From an uncultured Aeromonadales bacterium (lineage in GTDB: Bacteria > Pseudomonadota > Gammaproteobacteria > Enterobacterales > Succinivibrionaceae): 19,682 nt of DNA. Below, one piece after another: positions 13,274 through 19,682 of this stretch. Position numbers and translations under genes: made by a program. The notes beneath the pieces are model-generated. The model worked only from the letters and a program-made list of their open reading frames with translations. It was not told the origin of the DNA and made no database searches. Each line of letters starts with the position of its first letter. Within the stretch, counting starts at the first letter, position 1. The stretch covers positions 1 through 19,682 of the forward strand of contig CADBNP010000145.1 of NCBI GenBank assembly GCA_902796095.1, given 5' to 3'.

Positions 13274-15565
13274 ATGGAAGATATTGAATTAGATTCAAAC
13301 GGCGACGAACTTATTAAGCTTCACTCGTTTACAGAGCAGGCTTACCTCAATTATTCAATGTCCGTAATTACTGATCGTGCTCTGCCGCATATTGGTGACG
13401 GACTTAAGCCTGTGCAGCGCAGAATTATTTACGCAATGCATAATCTCGGGATGCGACCCGATACTCCTTACAGGAAAGCTGCAAGAACCGTAGGCAAGGT
13501 TATAGGTGAGTTTCATCCTCACGGAGATGTATCCTGTTATGAGGCCATGGTTCTCATGGCTCAGAATTTCTCCTACCGCTATCCTTTTGTTGACGGTCAG
13601 GGAAACTGGGGATCAAGAGACAATCCGAAAAGCTTTGCTTCGATGCGCTATACGGAGTCCCGGCTTGCACCATTTGCCGATATTCTCCTCAGAGAACTGA
13701 ACTTAGGTACGGTTGAATGGCAGCCTAATTTTGACGGATCTATCGAAGAACCCAAGGTCATGCCGTCTCTGCTCCCTAATGTGCTGCTTAACGGTGCTAT
13801 CGGCATTGCCGTGGGCATGGCCACCAGTATTCCACCGCATAATGCCAGAGAACTGGCCAATGCGTGTGTCGATCTTCTTGATAATCCGGAGATTACCCTT
13901 CATGAACTGATGAAGCATATTCCGGCACCTGATTATCCTGCCAGAGCCGAGATTATCACTCCGGTTTCAGAAATCGAGCAGATCTACTCTACCGGCCGTG
14001 GCACCATCAGGATGAGAGCAACCTATGTTGTGGAAAACGGCAATGTCATAGTTACAAATCTGCCTTATCAGGCTTCATCCTCACGTATAGTAAAGCAGAT
14101 TGCTGATCTGATGGAGGGCAGCGGCGGTCAGTCAAAGTTCACTCTGGTGTCTGATGTAAGAGATGAATCGGATTATAAAAACGAGTGCAGACTTGTAATA
14201 GTTCCAAGATCGAACCGTGTTGATATTCATAAGATGATGCTGCATCTTTTTGCAACCACAGATCTGCAGAAGAGCTATCAGGTCAATATGAATATTATTG
14301 GCCTTGAAGGCAAACCGAAGGTTTACTCGTTAAAGGAAATACTGGTCGAGTGGCTGAAATTCAGAAGAACAACAGTCGTTAACAGAATAAATAGCCGGCT
14401 GGAAAAGGTAAATGCCAGGCTTCATCTTATTGAAGGTCTTTTCATTGCAATCCTTAATATCGATGAGGTTATCAGGATCATCAGAACTTCGGATAATCCG
14501 AAAGAGGAACTGATGAAACGGTTTGCGCTTGACGAGATCCAGACTGAATATATTCTTGAAACCAAGCTGCGTCAGCTGGCCCGTCTTGCTGATATCAAAC
14601 TGAGGGAGGAGCAGAAGGAACTTCTTGAGGAAAAGGAAAAGCTTGAAGGTTATCTGTCGTCTGATAAAAAACTTAATGCTCTCATTAAAAAGGAAATACA
14701 GCAGTGTGCCCGGGATTACGGTGATGATCGCATGAGCAGCGTTGTGACCAGAGATGAGGCAAAGGTTATAAGTGAGAAGGAACTTCTTCCTTCGGAAATT
14801 CTGACAGTTGTTCTTTCTGAAAAGGGCTGGATCAGAGCTGCGAAGGGTTCCGATGTTGATGTCAGGGGACTGAGCTACATGACAGGAGACTGTTTTGCCT
14901 TTTCTGCAGTGGGAAGATCCAACCAGGAGCTGGTTTTCCTTACGGAACTCGGCAGAGCCTACAGTCTTGATCCCGCTTCGCTTCCTTCTGCAAGAGGAAA
15001 GGGGGAGCCGCTTACCGGCCGCTTTGATTTTGAACCGGGAGACAGGACTGCCGGTATGATGATTGGCGACGAGTCTGATTCATATCTGATCTATTCTGAT
15101 GCAGGATACGGCTTTATAACGACCATGGGAACAATGCTCTGTGCCAATCGTAAGGGCAAGGCTGTTCTCTCTGTTCCACAAGGAGGTATTGTTCAGCCTC
15201 CGATAAAGCTGGATCCGGAAGTTCATACCCGTCTGCTTACTGTGACATCTTCAGGAAGAATGCTGGTTTCATCGCTTGAAGGAATACCGCGACTTGCCAA
15301 GGGCAAGGGAGGAAGATTTATCGGACTTCCTGCCCGGGTGGTGGCGGAGCGGAGTGAGTATGTCACCAGGGCTGTTCTGCTGAATGAAAGTGCAACGGTG
15401 GTTATTTATGCAGGAAAGCGTAAATTTACTCTGGATCCTTCTGAACTTGAAACCTATTTCGGTGAAGGATCCTCCAAGGGACAGAAACTGCCGCGAGGCT
15501 TGCAGAATGTCGACGATATTGAAGTGAGCTTTTCTGTAAAGGAAAGAAAGGAACAGGAGACTTAG
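13274..15565 (+). CDS. parC: DNA topoisomerase IV subunit A
   Basis: Breakage-reunion subunit of topoisomerase IV, which unlinks daughter chromosomes with ParE. It has 763 residues, against 752 in E. coli. The winged-helix region shows KPVQRRIIYAMHNLGM, followed by HPHGD, YEAMVLMAQNF and VDGQGNWGSRD; the catalytic tyrosine is Tyr126 in SMRYTESR (Tyr120 in E. coli). The tower/coiled-coil region follows at about 330-490 and a degenerate six-bladed C-terminal domain without a GyrA box lies beyond, which supports ParC rather than GyrA. The quinolone-binding helix reads GDVSCYE: Val86 falls where E. coli has Ser80, while Glu90 (E. coli Glu84) is kept. The ATG has only a weak binding site. plsC follows one base later, as in E. 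coli; parE is not nearby. Confidence 0.96.
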   Translation: MEDIELDSNGDELIKLHSFTEQAYLNYSMSVITDRALPHIGDGLKPVQRRIIYAMHNLGMRPDTPYRKAARTVGKVIGEFHPHGDVSCYEAMVLMAQNFSYRYPFVDGQGNWGSRDNPKSFASMRYTESRLAPFADILLRELNLGTVEWQPNFDGSIEEPKVMPSLLPNVLLNGAIGIAVGMATSIPPHNARELANACVDLLDNPEITLHELMKHIPAPDYPARAEIITPVSEIEQIYSTGRGTIRMRATYVVENGNVIVTNLPYQASSSRIVKQIADLMEGSGGQSKFTLVSDVRDESDYKNECRLVIVPRSNRVDIHKMMLHLFATTDLQKSYQVNMNIIGLEGKPKVYSLKEILVEWLKFRRTTVVNRINSRLEKVNARLHLIEGLFIAILNIDEVIRIIRTSDNPKEELMKRFALDEIQTEYILETKLRQLARLADIKLREEQKELLEEKEKLEGYLSSDKKLNALIKKEIQQCARDYGDDRMSSVVTRDEAKVISEKELLPSEILTVVLSEKGWIRAAKGSDVDVRGLSYMTGDCFAFSAVGRSNQELVFLTELGRAYSLDPASLPSARGKGEPLTGRFDFEPGDRTAGMMIGDESDSYLIYSDAGYGFITTMGTMLCANRKGKAVLSVPQGGIVQPPIKLDPEVHTRLLTVTSSGRMLVSSLEGIPRLAKGKGGRFIGLPARVVAERSEYVTRAVLLNESATVVIYAGKRKFTLDPSELETYFGEGSSKGQKLPRGLQNVDDIEVSFSVKERKEQET

Positions 15566-15566
15566 T

Positions 15567-16379
15567 ATGTTGAAGTACGGAAGGATTTTTGTATTGCTGA
15601 TTTTAGGTATTCTCAGCTTTTTGATTGCTCTGATTATCTGTATCTGCAGACCTTTTAATCCGCGAAACACCTATGTTATATCAAGATATCTTCTTGCACC
15701 GGCCTCCAGAATAGTCGGTCTTAAGGTTCATGTAGAGGAGCCGGAGTTTCTTAAAAATGTATCCAATGCAGTCTATGCGGCAAATCACCAGAGTAACTGG
15801 GATATTGTGACTCTGGCCTGGGGGGTTCGTCCCGGGGTAGTGGCCATAGGTAAGAAAAGTCTGGTTTATGTACCTCTTTTCGGTCTTATCTTCTTCCTGG
15901 CCGGAAGCATACGTCTTGATCGGGAAAACAAGCAGAAGGCCATGGAAACAATGGATCAGGTTTCAGAGAATCTCAGAAAAGGAAAGTATTCCATCTGGAT
16001 ATTTCCGGAGGGAACCAGATCAAAGGGCAGGGGACTCGGGAAGTTTAAGCCTGGTGCTCTGGTGACGGCGTCCGGTTCAAACGTACCTCTTGTTCCCATG
16101 GTAGCCTCGTCTTATTACGATGAGTTTGATATGAACCGCTGGAATAATGGTCATCTGATTATCAAGTATCTTGAACCCATAAGGTATCCTGAGTTTGACA
16201 TGAAGAATAAGGAAGATCTGAAGAAGATTCGTACTTATACCCAGGAACTGCATGATATGTTTGAAAGGGAAATAGCGGAACTTGATGCCAGAGTTGCGGA
16301 AATGAATGCTGCAGACGGAGTAAAGCCCGGGGTAAAAAAATCTGAAAAACAGGCTGATTCTGAATCATCTGAAAAGTAG
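15567..16379 (+). CDS. plsC: 1-acyl-sn-glycerol-3-phosphate acyltransferase
   Basis: Adds the second acyl chain to lysophosphatidate to form phosphatidate, the precursor of membrane phospholipids, at the cytoplasmic face of the inner membrane. It has 270 residues, against 245 in E. coli. An N-terminal hydrophobic segment (about 7-28) is followed by the catalytic NHQSNWD with His74 and Asp79 (H-x4-D), the glycerophosphate-binding block IRLDRENK and FPEGTRSKGRGLGKFKPGA (146-164), and VPLVPMV. The last 25 residues (GVKPGVKKSEKQADSESSEK) are charged, low-complexity and probably disordered, and account for the extra length. AGGAG 11 bases before the ATG supports the start, one base after parC. The stop faces the end of a minus-strand gene eight bases away. 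Confidence 0.95.
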   Translation: MLKYGRIFVLLILGILSFLIALIICICRPFNPRNTYVISRYLLAPASRIVGLKVHVEEPEFLKNVSNAVYAANHQSNWDIVTLAWGVRPGVVAIGKKSLVYVPLFGLIFFLAGSIRLDRENKQKAMETMDQVSENLRKGKYSIWIFPEGTRSKGRGLGKFKPGALVTASGSNVPLVPMVASSYYDEFDMNRWNNGHLIIKYLEPIRYPEFDMKNKEDLKKIRTYTQELHDMFEREIAELDARVAEMNAADGVKPGVKKSEKQADSESSEK

Positions 16380-16387
16380 TTGTTTTT

Positions 16388-16819
16388 TCATGGTATGCTG
16401 ATCGGCTCCGGCTGAATACCGCAGTTTTTCAGCTGGCGGTATCTGTTTCGGCATGCCGGCAGTATTTCAGAATTTGATTTAAGCGAGAAATCAGCAAGCA
16501 CGCTGCATGACAGTTCGTCACTGCTGTAGGAGACGTTGTTCAGATTTGTGTTTACAATAATCTCAAAACCGCTGATCCAGTGTTTTGCAACTACAACAGG
16601 TGCCACGTCAGCACCAGGATCATCAGCTGTCACACCGGGAATAAAGCCCGGTACTTTCCATATTTCTTTTGACAGAACTGGAGGATCACTGCAGATTACA
16701 AGCGTCCTCCCATATTTGCTGTGATATCTGCGGTGTATATCAGCTATGATCCCTGCAGCTACCGCGGGAAAATTCTGGATTGTACATCCTTCAGAAATAT
16801 AGAATTCACATTTATTCAT
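16388..16819 (-). CDS. Hypothetical protein, 143 residues, no recognised family
   Basis: I do not recognise this protein. It is predicted cytosolic: no signal peptide and no membrane segment. It has six cysteines (4, 12, 43, 105, 123, 133), a hydrophobic strand RTLVICSDPPV (38-48), a Pro/Gly/Asp-rich stretch VPGFIPGVTADDPGADVAP (56-74) and a strand pair around HWISGFEIIVN (80-90). Codon use looks like that of its neighbours, and GGAAG stands nine bases before the ATG, so I think it is real. It converges on plsC with eight bases between the stops and no terminator. The gap to the next plausible minus-strand ORF is 56 bases. Orphan genes of this size beside housekeeping genes are often lineage-specific. 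Confidence 0.6.
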   Translation of the reverse strand: MNKCEFYISEGCTIQNFPAVAAGIIADIHRRYHSKYGRTLVICSDPPVLSKEIWKVPGFIPGVTADDPGADVAPVVVAKHWISGFEIIVNTNLNNVSYSSDELSCSVLADFSLKSNSEILPACRNRYRQLKNCGIQPEPISIP

Positions 16820-16875
16820 GTCCTGTCTTCCTGATTTGGCAAACTGTTTAATATTTTTCCGAATGAGTTTTGGAT

Positions 16876-17007
16876 TTAACCTGCCGCTGTTGGAGCCTCA
16901 GGTTCTATATCTGCAGAATCACTCATAATTCTTCTATGATAAAAGGCAACATGTAAACAGGGTATAATTTTCTGTATTTTTTTTTCAAACGATTTTCTTT
17001 TGAACAT
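16876..17007 (-). CDS. Possible small ORF, 43 residues
   Basis: Starts MFKRKSFEKKIQKIIPC and ends EPEAPTAAG. GAGGG lies five bases before the ATG, a good binding site, and the ORF precedes the 143-residue gene on the same strand by 56 bases. The N half is basic, the C half acidic; no family is recognised. An internal ATG at codon 28 is an alternative start. Its first codons overlap the coding-like remnant 16985-17122 in another frame. With only 43 codons it could be chance. Confidence 0.3.
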   Translation of the reverse strand: MFKRKSFEKKIQKIIPCLHVAFYHRRIMSDSADIEPEAPTAAG

Positions 17008-17048
17008 GGTATCCCTCTAAATATCCTGTTCCATTTCTTAAAAGTCGT

Positions 17049-17108
17049 AATTCAATTGTAATACCGTTTCTTCCAAATTGAAATTCAATAGCAGTACCGT
17101 ATCTTCCA
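17049..17108. repeat. Two imperfect 27-base direct repeats, 33-base period
   Basis: The copies at 17049-17075 and 17082-17108 agree at 23 of 27 positions; both begin AATTCAAT and share TACCGT and TCTTCCA. The 33-base period equals 11 codons and about three helical turns, so both a protein repeat on the minus strand and a phased operator upstream of lptF fit. Confidence 0.7.
17078..17105 (+). promoter_or_regulatory. Candidate promoter for lptF-lptG
   Basis: TTGAAA (17078-17083) and TATCTT (17100-17105) are 16 bases apart, moderate matches. Transcription would start near 17112, leaving a leader of about 124 bases. The elements overlap the direct repeats. A nearer TTTAAA/TAAAAT pair (17170/17193) would start inside the ribosome binding site and is less likely. 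Confidence 0.3.
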
Positions 17109-17119
17109 TGTTTGTCTAA

Positions 17120-17144
17120 ACGCTATTTGCATCACGCAAAGCGT
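17120..17144. repeat. Inverted repeat in the lptF leader
   Basis: CGCT and TTGC (17121-17130, with AT bulged between them) pair with GCAAAGCG (17136-17143) around ATCAC; flanking A-T adds a pair. It could form a hairpin in the lptF transcript or be a protein site. No T run follows, so it is not a terminator. Confidence 0.45.
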
Positions 17145-17215
17145 CTCGTCTGTCAATGGTACGTTGCTGTTTAAAAAAATCCATGTTTACCTTAAAATAG
17201 AAGGAGGAAAAAGTC

Positions 17216-17239
17216 ATGATGCAAGAGGGTTTCATTTGA
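17216..17239 (+). CDS. Seven-codon leader ORF overlapping the lptF start
   Basis: ATG ATG CAA GAG GGT TTC ATT TGA, encoding MMQEGFI. AAGGAGG at 17201-17207 is the strongest ribosome binding site in this region and sits eight bases before the first ATG, in this frame rather than that of lptF. Its TGA overlaps the lptF TTG (TTGA), so ribosomes finishing here could restart on lptF. The alternative is that one base has been lost and this is the true N terminus of lptF. Confidence 0.45.
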   Translation: MMQEGFI

Positions 17240-18411
17240 TCTTATCGCGATATATTTTTAAAGAGATTTTAAAAACTCAACTCTCGCTGTTTGTGATCCT
17301 GACTGCAGTGTTTCTCTGTCAGAGTTTTGTTCAGATCCTGACCCGGGCGACCAAAGGTGATATTCCTGCATCACTGGTAACCCAGGTTCTCATGCTGTCC
17401 ATTCCCAATATGTCTGTTTTCATGCTGCCGCTTACAGTTTTTCTTGCCGTGCTGATAACTCATGCCCGTCTGAGCGGTGATTCTGAAATGGTGGTTATGA
17501 GATCCTTTGGTGTATCTCCTCTCAGAAATCTAACAATTTCCTTTGTTGTTGCTCTTGTTACTGCTGCGGTTGCTCTTTTCAATTCCATGTATCTGCTTCC
17601 CATGTCAATGCAGAAGCAGGCGAACCTTCTTGATGATGCCAAGGAGAATGCCAGTTATTTTGCCCTGGACAGCGGAAAGTTTATTAAACTCGGCGGCGGA
17701 ACTTCAAGGGTGGTTGCCTATGTTGATGAACTTACCAAGGGTGAAGGTAAGATAGATCTTTCCTATGATAAAAACGATAAGGATAAAAAAGATGACGGAC
17801 ACAGTGATGAACTGCGCCGGATGAAGAATATATACCTTTTCTTTCGCGGTAATGATCGTTATCCACCTACCTATGCCGTGGCATCAGGTGGCAATATCGC
17901 CAAGGACAAGGATGGTATCATGTGGTTTATAATCACAAATGGAAAAAGTTATACCGGACCGAACAATAATGAGCAGTATGCAATTACCAATTTTGATGAA
18001 TACCGGTTCTGGATTTCCGAATCGAATGATGAAGCCAAGGCAGTAAAGCCTTCGGTTAAAAATTCAACTGAACTTATAGCCAACGGTGACAGAGCATCTC
18101 AGGCAGAACTTCAGTGGCGGATCTCGGTTGCTGTTGCCATTCCTGTTCTGACTCTGATAGTCGTACCTCTTGGAGGAGTTAAGCCACGTCAGGGAAAATT
18201 TACCAAATTGCTGCCGGCTCTTCTGATTTTCGGATCCTATTTTCTGTTCTGCGGTGCACTTAAAAATCTGGTGGACAGGGGAAGTTTTCCGGTTTATCCC
18301 GGACTTTATCTTGTTCCGGTTCTGTTTCTTCTGTTTTTTGCCATACCGCTTAATCTGGTGGAAACCCAGTGGTATCGCAGAAGATTACTCAGGAGGAGAG
18401 CCGTTAAATGA
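17236..18411 (+). CDS. lptF: LPS export ABC transporter permease LptF
   Basis: One of two permeases of the LptB2FG complex, which extracts lipopolysaccharide from the inner membrane and feeds it to the Lpt bridge. It has 391 residues from the TTG at 17236, against 366 in E. coli. I chose this start because MILSRYIFKEILKTQL aligns end to end with E. coli MIIIRYLVRETLKSQL; no ATG or GTG lies in frame nearby. Six helices at about 14-34, 57-75, 99-122, 296-314, 325-345 and 355-373 flank a periplasmic beta-jellyroll domain. GDIPASLV (41-48) and the cytosolic PRQGKFTKLLPA (318-329) are family marks. A Lys/Asp-rich insert (about 169-195, including DKNDKDKKDDGHSDE) within the jellyroll explains the extra length. 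It overlaps lptG by four bases. Confidence 0.93.
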   Translation: MILSRYIFKEILKTQLSLFVILTAVFLCQSFVQILTRATKGDIPASLVTQVLMLSIPNMSVFMLPLTVFLAVLITHARLSGDSEMVVMRSFGVSPLRNLTISFVVALVTAAVALFNSMYLLPMSMQKQANLLDDAKENASYFALDSGKFIKLGGGTSRVVAYVDELTKGEGKIDLSYDKNDKDKKDDGHSDELRRMKNIYLFFRGNDRYPPTYAVASGGNIAKDKDGIMWFIITNGKSYTGPNNNEQYAITNFDEYRFWISESNDEAKAVKPSVKNSTELIANGDRASQAELQWRISVAVAIPVLTLIVVPLGGVKPRQGKFTKLLPALLIFGSYFLFCGALKNLVDRGSFPVYPGLYLVPVLFLLFFAIPLNLVETQWYRRRLLRRRAVK

Positions 18412-19487
18412 GGTTTTATCCGAGTATTGTTGAACGTTACGTCGGCCGTCAGGTTACGATGTGGATCATCTATGTCAGTCTGTTCCTCTGTCTGATCTCA
18501 TGGCTGATAAAATTTATGGAGCAGCTTCGCAATGTGGGTACAGGAACCTTTACGGTGCTCACCGCGGTGGAGGCTGTTACCATGCAGATTCCCCATAACT
18601 TTTATATCTTCTTTCCTCTTTCTGCACTTATGGGTACTGTTGTTGCCCTGTGTCTCATGTCATCCCGTTCGGAGCTTGTCGTTCTTCAGTCTTGCGGTGT
18701 ATCAAAACTGAAAATTGTTACAGCCAGTGTTAAGATGGCGGTTCCGCTTATGCTGTTTGTAATTCTGCTCGGTGAGTTTGTCGTACCCTACACTCAGTTT
18801 AAATATGACGAGATAAGAGCCAAGGCAATCAAAGGGGTGTCTATTTCAGCCGGAGTCACCGGCAATTTATGGGCAAGAGAAAATAATGACTTCTTTTTTA
18901 TGTCTCAGGCCAGTATAGAGGGAGAACTGAGAAATGTGGAGAAGTATACCTTTGATCCTGAAGCAAGAAAAATGGTTTCGCATTCAATGGCCGAGTCTGC
19001 CAGATTTGAGAATGGAAAATGGCTTTTCTACAATATAACACGCCGGGTTTTTAATGATGAAGGCTTTTCTGTTGAAAAAACTGACACGGAGCAGTGGCCT
19101 TTAACCATAACTCCGGACAAGTTCAAGGTCTTTTCCAATTCTCCAGATGAACTTTCCATTCATGGTCTGTATTCATACATAAAATATCTCAAAAAGAACC
19201 AGCTGAAGGCAGATCGTTTTGAACTGGAATTCTGGAGAAAAACACTTTCACCGTTTGCCGTAATCACCATGATTTTTCTTGCGTCAACGGTGGCATTCGG
19301 TTCCATGCGTTCCCTTTCGTTGAGTTCACGCATAGTTCTGGGCATAGTTTACGGATTTGTCTTTTATGTCGCCAATCAGACGTTCTCTCCGATGAGTCTG
19401 GTTTTCGGCATTCAGCCTTTTATCTGTGTGATACTCCCAAGTCTGCTTTTTTTCTGTATAGCAGTGTTTATGCTTCGAAGACGTTAG
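18408..19487 (+). CDS. lptG: LPS export ABC transporter permease LptG
   Basis: Partner permease of LptF in LptB2FG. It has 359 residues, as in E. coli (360). Helices fall at about 17-37, 62-84, 103-128, 277-297, 304-326 and 330-354, with a periplasmic domain between the third and fourth. SRSELVVLQSCGVSK (86-100), the coupling helix to LptB, VPLMLFVILLGEFVVP (112-127), NLWARENNDFFFM (153-165), ITPDKFKVFSNSPDELSI (234-251) and GIVYGFVFYVANQTFSPMSL (312-331) match the family closely. The ATG overlaps the lptF TGA as ATGA, so translation is coupled. No clear terminator follows. Confidence 0.96.
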   Translation: MRFYPSIVERYVGRQVTMWIIYVSLFLCLISWLIKFMEQLRNVGTGTFTVLTAVEAVTMQIPHNFYIFFPLSALMGTVVALCLMSSRSELVVLQSCGVSKLKIVTASVKMAVPLMLFVILLGEFVVPYTQFKYDEIRAKAIKGVSISAGVTGNLWARENNDFFFMSQASIEGELRNVEKYTFDPEARKMVSHSMAESARFENGKWLFYNITRRVFNDEGFSVEKTDTEQWPLTITPDKFKVFSNSPDELSIHGLYSYIKYLKKNQLKADRFELEFWRKTLSPFAVITMIFLASTVAFGSMRSLSLSSRIVLGIVYGFVFYVANQTFSPMSLVFGIQPFICVILPSLLFFCIAVFMLRRR

Positions 19488-19503
19488 ATTTTCCTGCTGT
19501 ATC

Positions 19504-19532
19504 TTGACATGGTACCGGCGGTGAAATATAAT
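19504..19532 (+). promoter_or_regulatory. Perfect consensus sigma-70 promoter for tRNA-Leu
   Basis: TTGACA (19504-19509) and TATAAT (19527-19532) are both exact and 17 bases apart. Transcription would begin near 19539, about 57 bases before the tRNA. The start region has no GC-rich stringent discriminator. Confidence 0.92.
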
Positions 19533-19595
19533 TCAGTCGTCTTGGGCGGAAGACCTCATGATAGATTATACTTCCACTTTAAGACTTTCTGATTT

Positions 19596-19682
19596 GCCTT
19601 GGTGGCGGAATTGGTAGACGCAGCGGATTCAAAATCCGCCGGCCTTAAAACCGTGTCGGTTCGAGTCCGACCCGAGGCACCA
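19596..19682 (+). tRNA. tRNA-Leu (anticodon CAA)
   Basis: An 87-base class II tRNA ending exactly at the window edge, with CCA encoded. The acceptor GCCTTGG pairs with CCGAGGC (one G-U). The anticodon stem GCGGA/TCCGC encloses TTCAAAA with CAA at 19630-19632. The long variable arm (CGG...CCG) is diagnostic of tRNA-Leu, and the T arm GTCGG/CCGAC carries TTCGAGT. It is the counterpart of E. coli leuX, whose 3' end is a well-known genomic-island insertion site; the island side, if any, would lie to the right of this window. Confidence 0.97.

Larger units (their letters stand above)
16985..17122 (-). pseudogene. Coding-like remnant with an 11-residue tandem repeat
   Basis: An open stretch of 45 codons between TAG (17125-17123) and TGA (16987-16985) without ATG, GTG or TTG in frame. 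It reads RLDKH, then GRYGTAIEFQF, GRNGITIELRL, LRNGTGYLEGY and HVQKKIV. The first two units share G-R-x-G-x-x-I-E at the same places and the third keeps RNG. It looks like the C terminus of a repeat-containing protein that has lost its body, sitting in sequence richer in A+T than the flanking genes. I cannot name a parent family. It could also be a chance reading of the DNA repeat listed separately. Confidence 0.35.

Noticed and set aside
16416..16442. Hairpin ATACCGCAG / CTGGCGGTAT as terminator for plsC
   Set aside because: It lies inside the coding region of the convergent gene, contains a bulge and has no T run after it on either strand.
17164..17235. TTG start at 17164 for lptF
   Set aside because: No binding site precedes it and the added 24 residues do not align with LptF, which begins at the TTG at 17236.

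Overview
The window reads as a stretch of ordinary chromosome from a gammaproteobacterium. PyrB and PyrI are separate subunits, with PyrI carrying the same zinc-cysteine spacing as Escherichia coli. parC is followed directly by plsC, lptF by lptG, and pilT stands divergent from yggS. No 16S rRNA gene is present, so placement is by gene content only; a member of Aeromonadales such as a Succinivibrionaceae relative is my best guess, held weakly. There is no CRISPR array, no transposase, no prophage gene and no obvious island.

Layout. Bases 1-1611 (minus) hold the first 537 codons of valS, which runs off the left edge. Bases 1756-2681 (minus) hold yggT-yggU. Bases 3080-4018 (plus) hold an SPFH/prohibitin-like membrane protein placed between yggT and proC. 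Bases 4144-5669 (minus) hold yggS-proC. Bases 6039-8228 (plus) hold pilT-pilU, the type IV pilus retraction ATPases. Back-to-back terminators then separate pilU from the convergent pyrB-pyrI operon (8380-9778, minus). tRNA-Trp lies at 9991-10066 (minus).

The right half is mostly on the plus strand. Four tightly coupled genes (10330-13136) encode ExbB, ExbD, a FecCD-type permease and its ATPase. They look like the energising and inner-membrane parts of a TonB-linked iron, haem or cobalamin importer, but TonB, the substrate-binding protein and the outer-membrane receptor are absent here. parC-plsC follow (13274-16379). A minus-strand hypothetical gene (16388-16819) and a 416-base region with a possible small ORF and a repeat-containing coding remnant come next. 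The window ends with lptF-lptG, the inner-membrane part of the LPS export machine, and tRNA-Leu(CAA) behind a perfect consensus sigma-70 promoter.

Most of the content is housekeeping. The points most worth a second look are: a valine in ParC at the position of the classic quinolone-resistance serine (Ser80 in E. coli); an unusual lptF start, where a 7-codon ORF with a strong ribosome binding site overlaps a TTG start (or a frameshift mimics this); an 11-residue-periodic coding remnant upstream of lptF; the 143-residue orphan gene beside it; and the SPFH gene inserted into an otherwise conserved pilT/yggS/proC/yggT/yggU neighbourhood.
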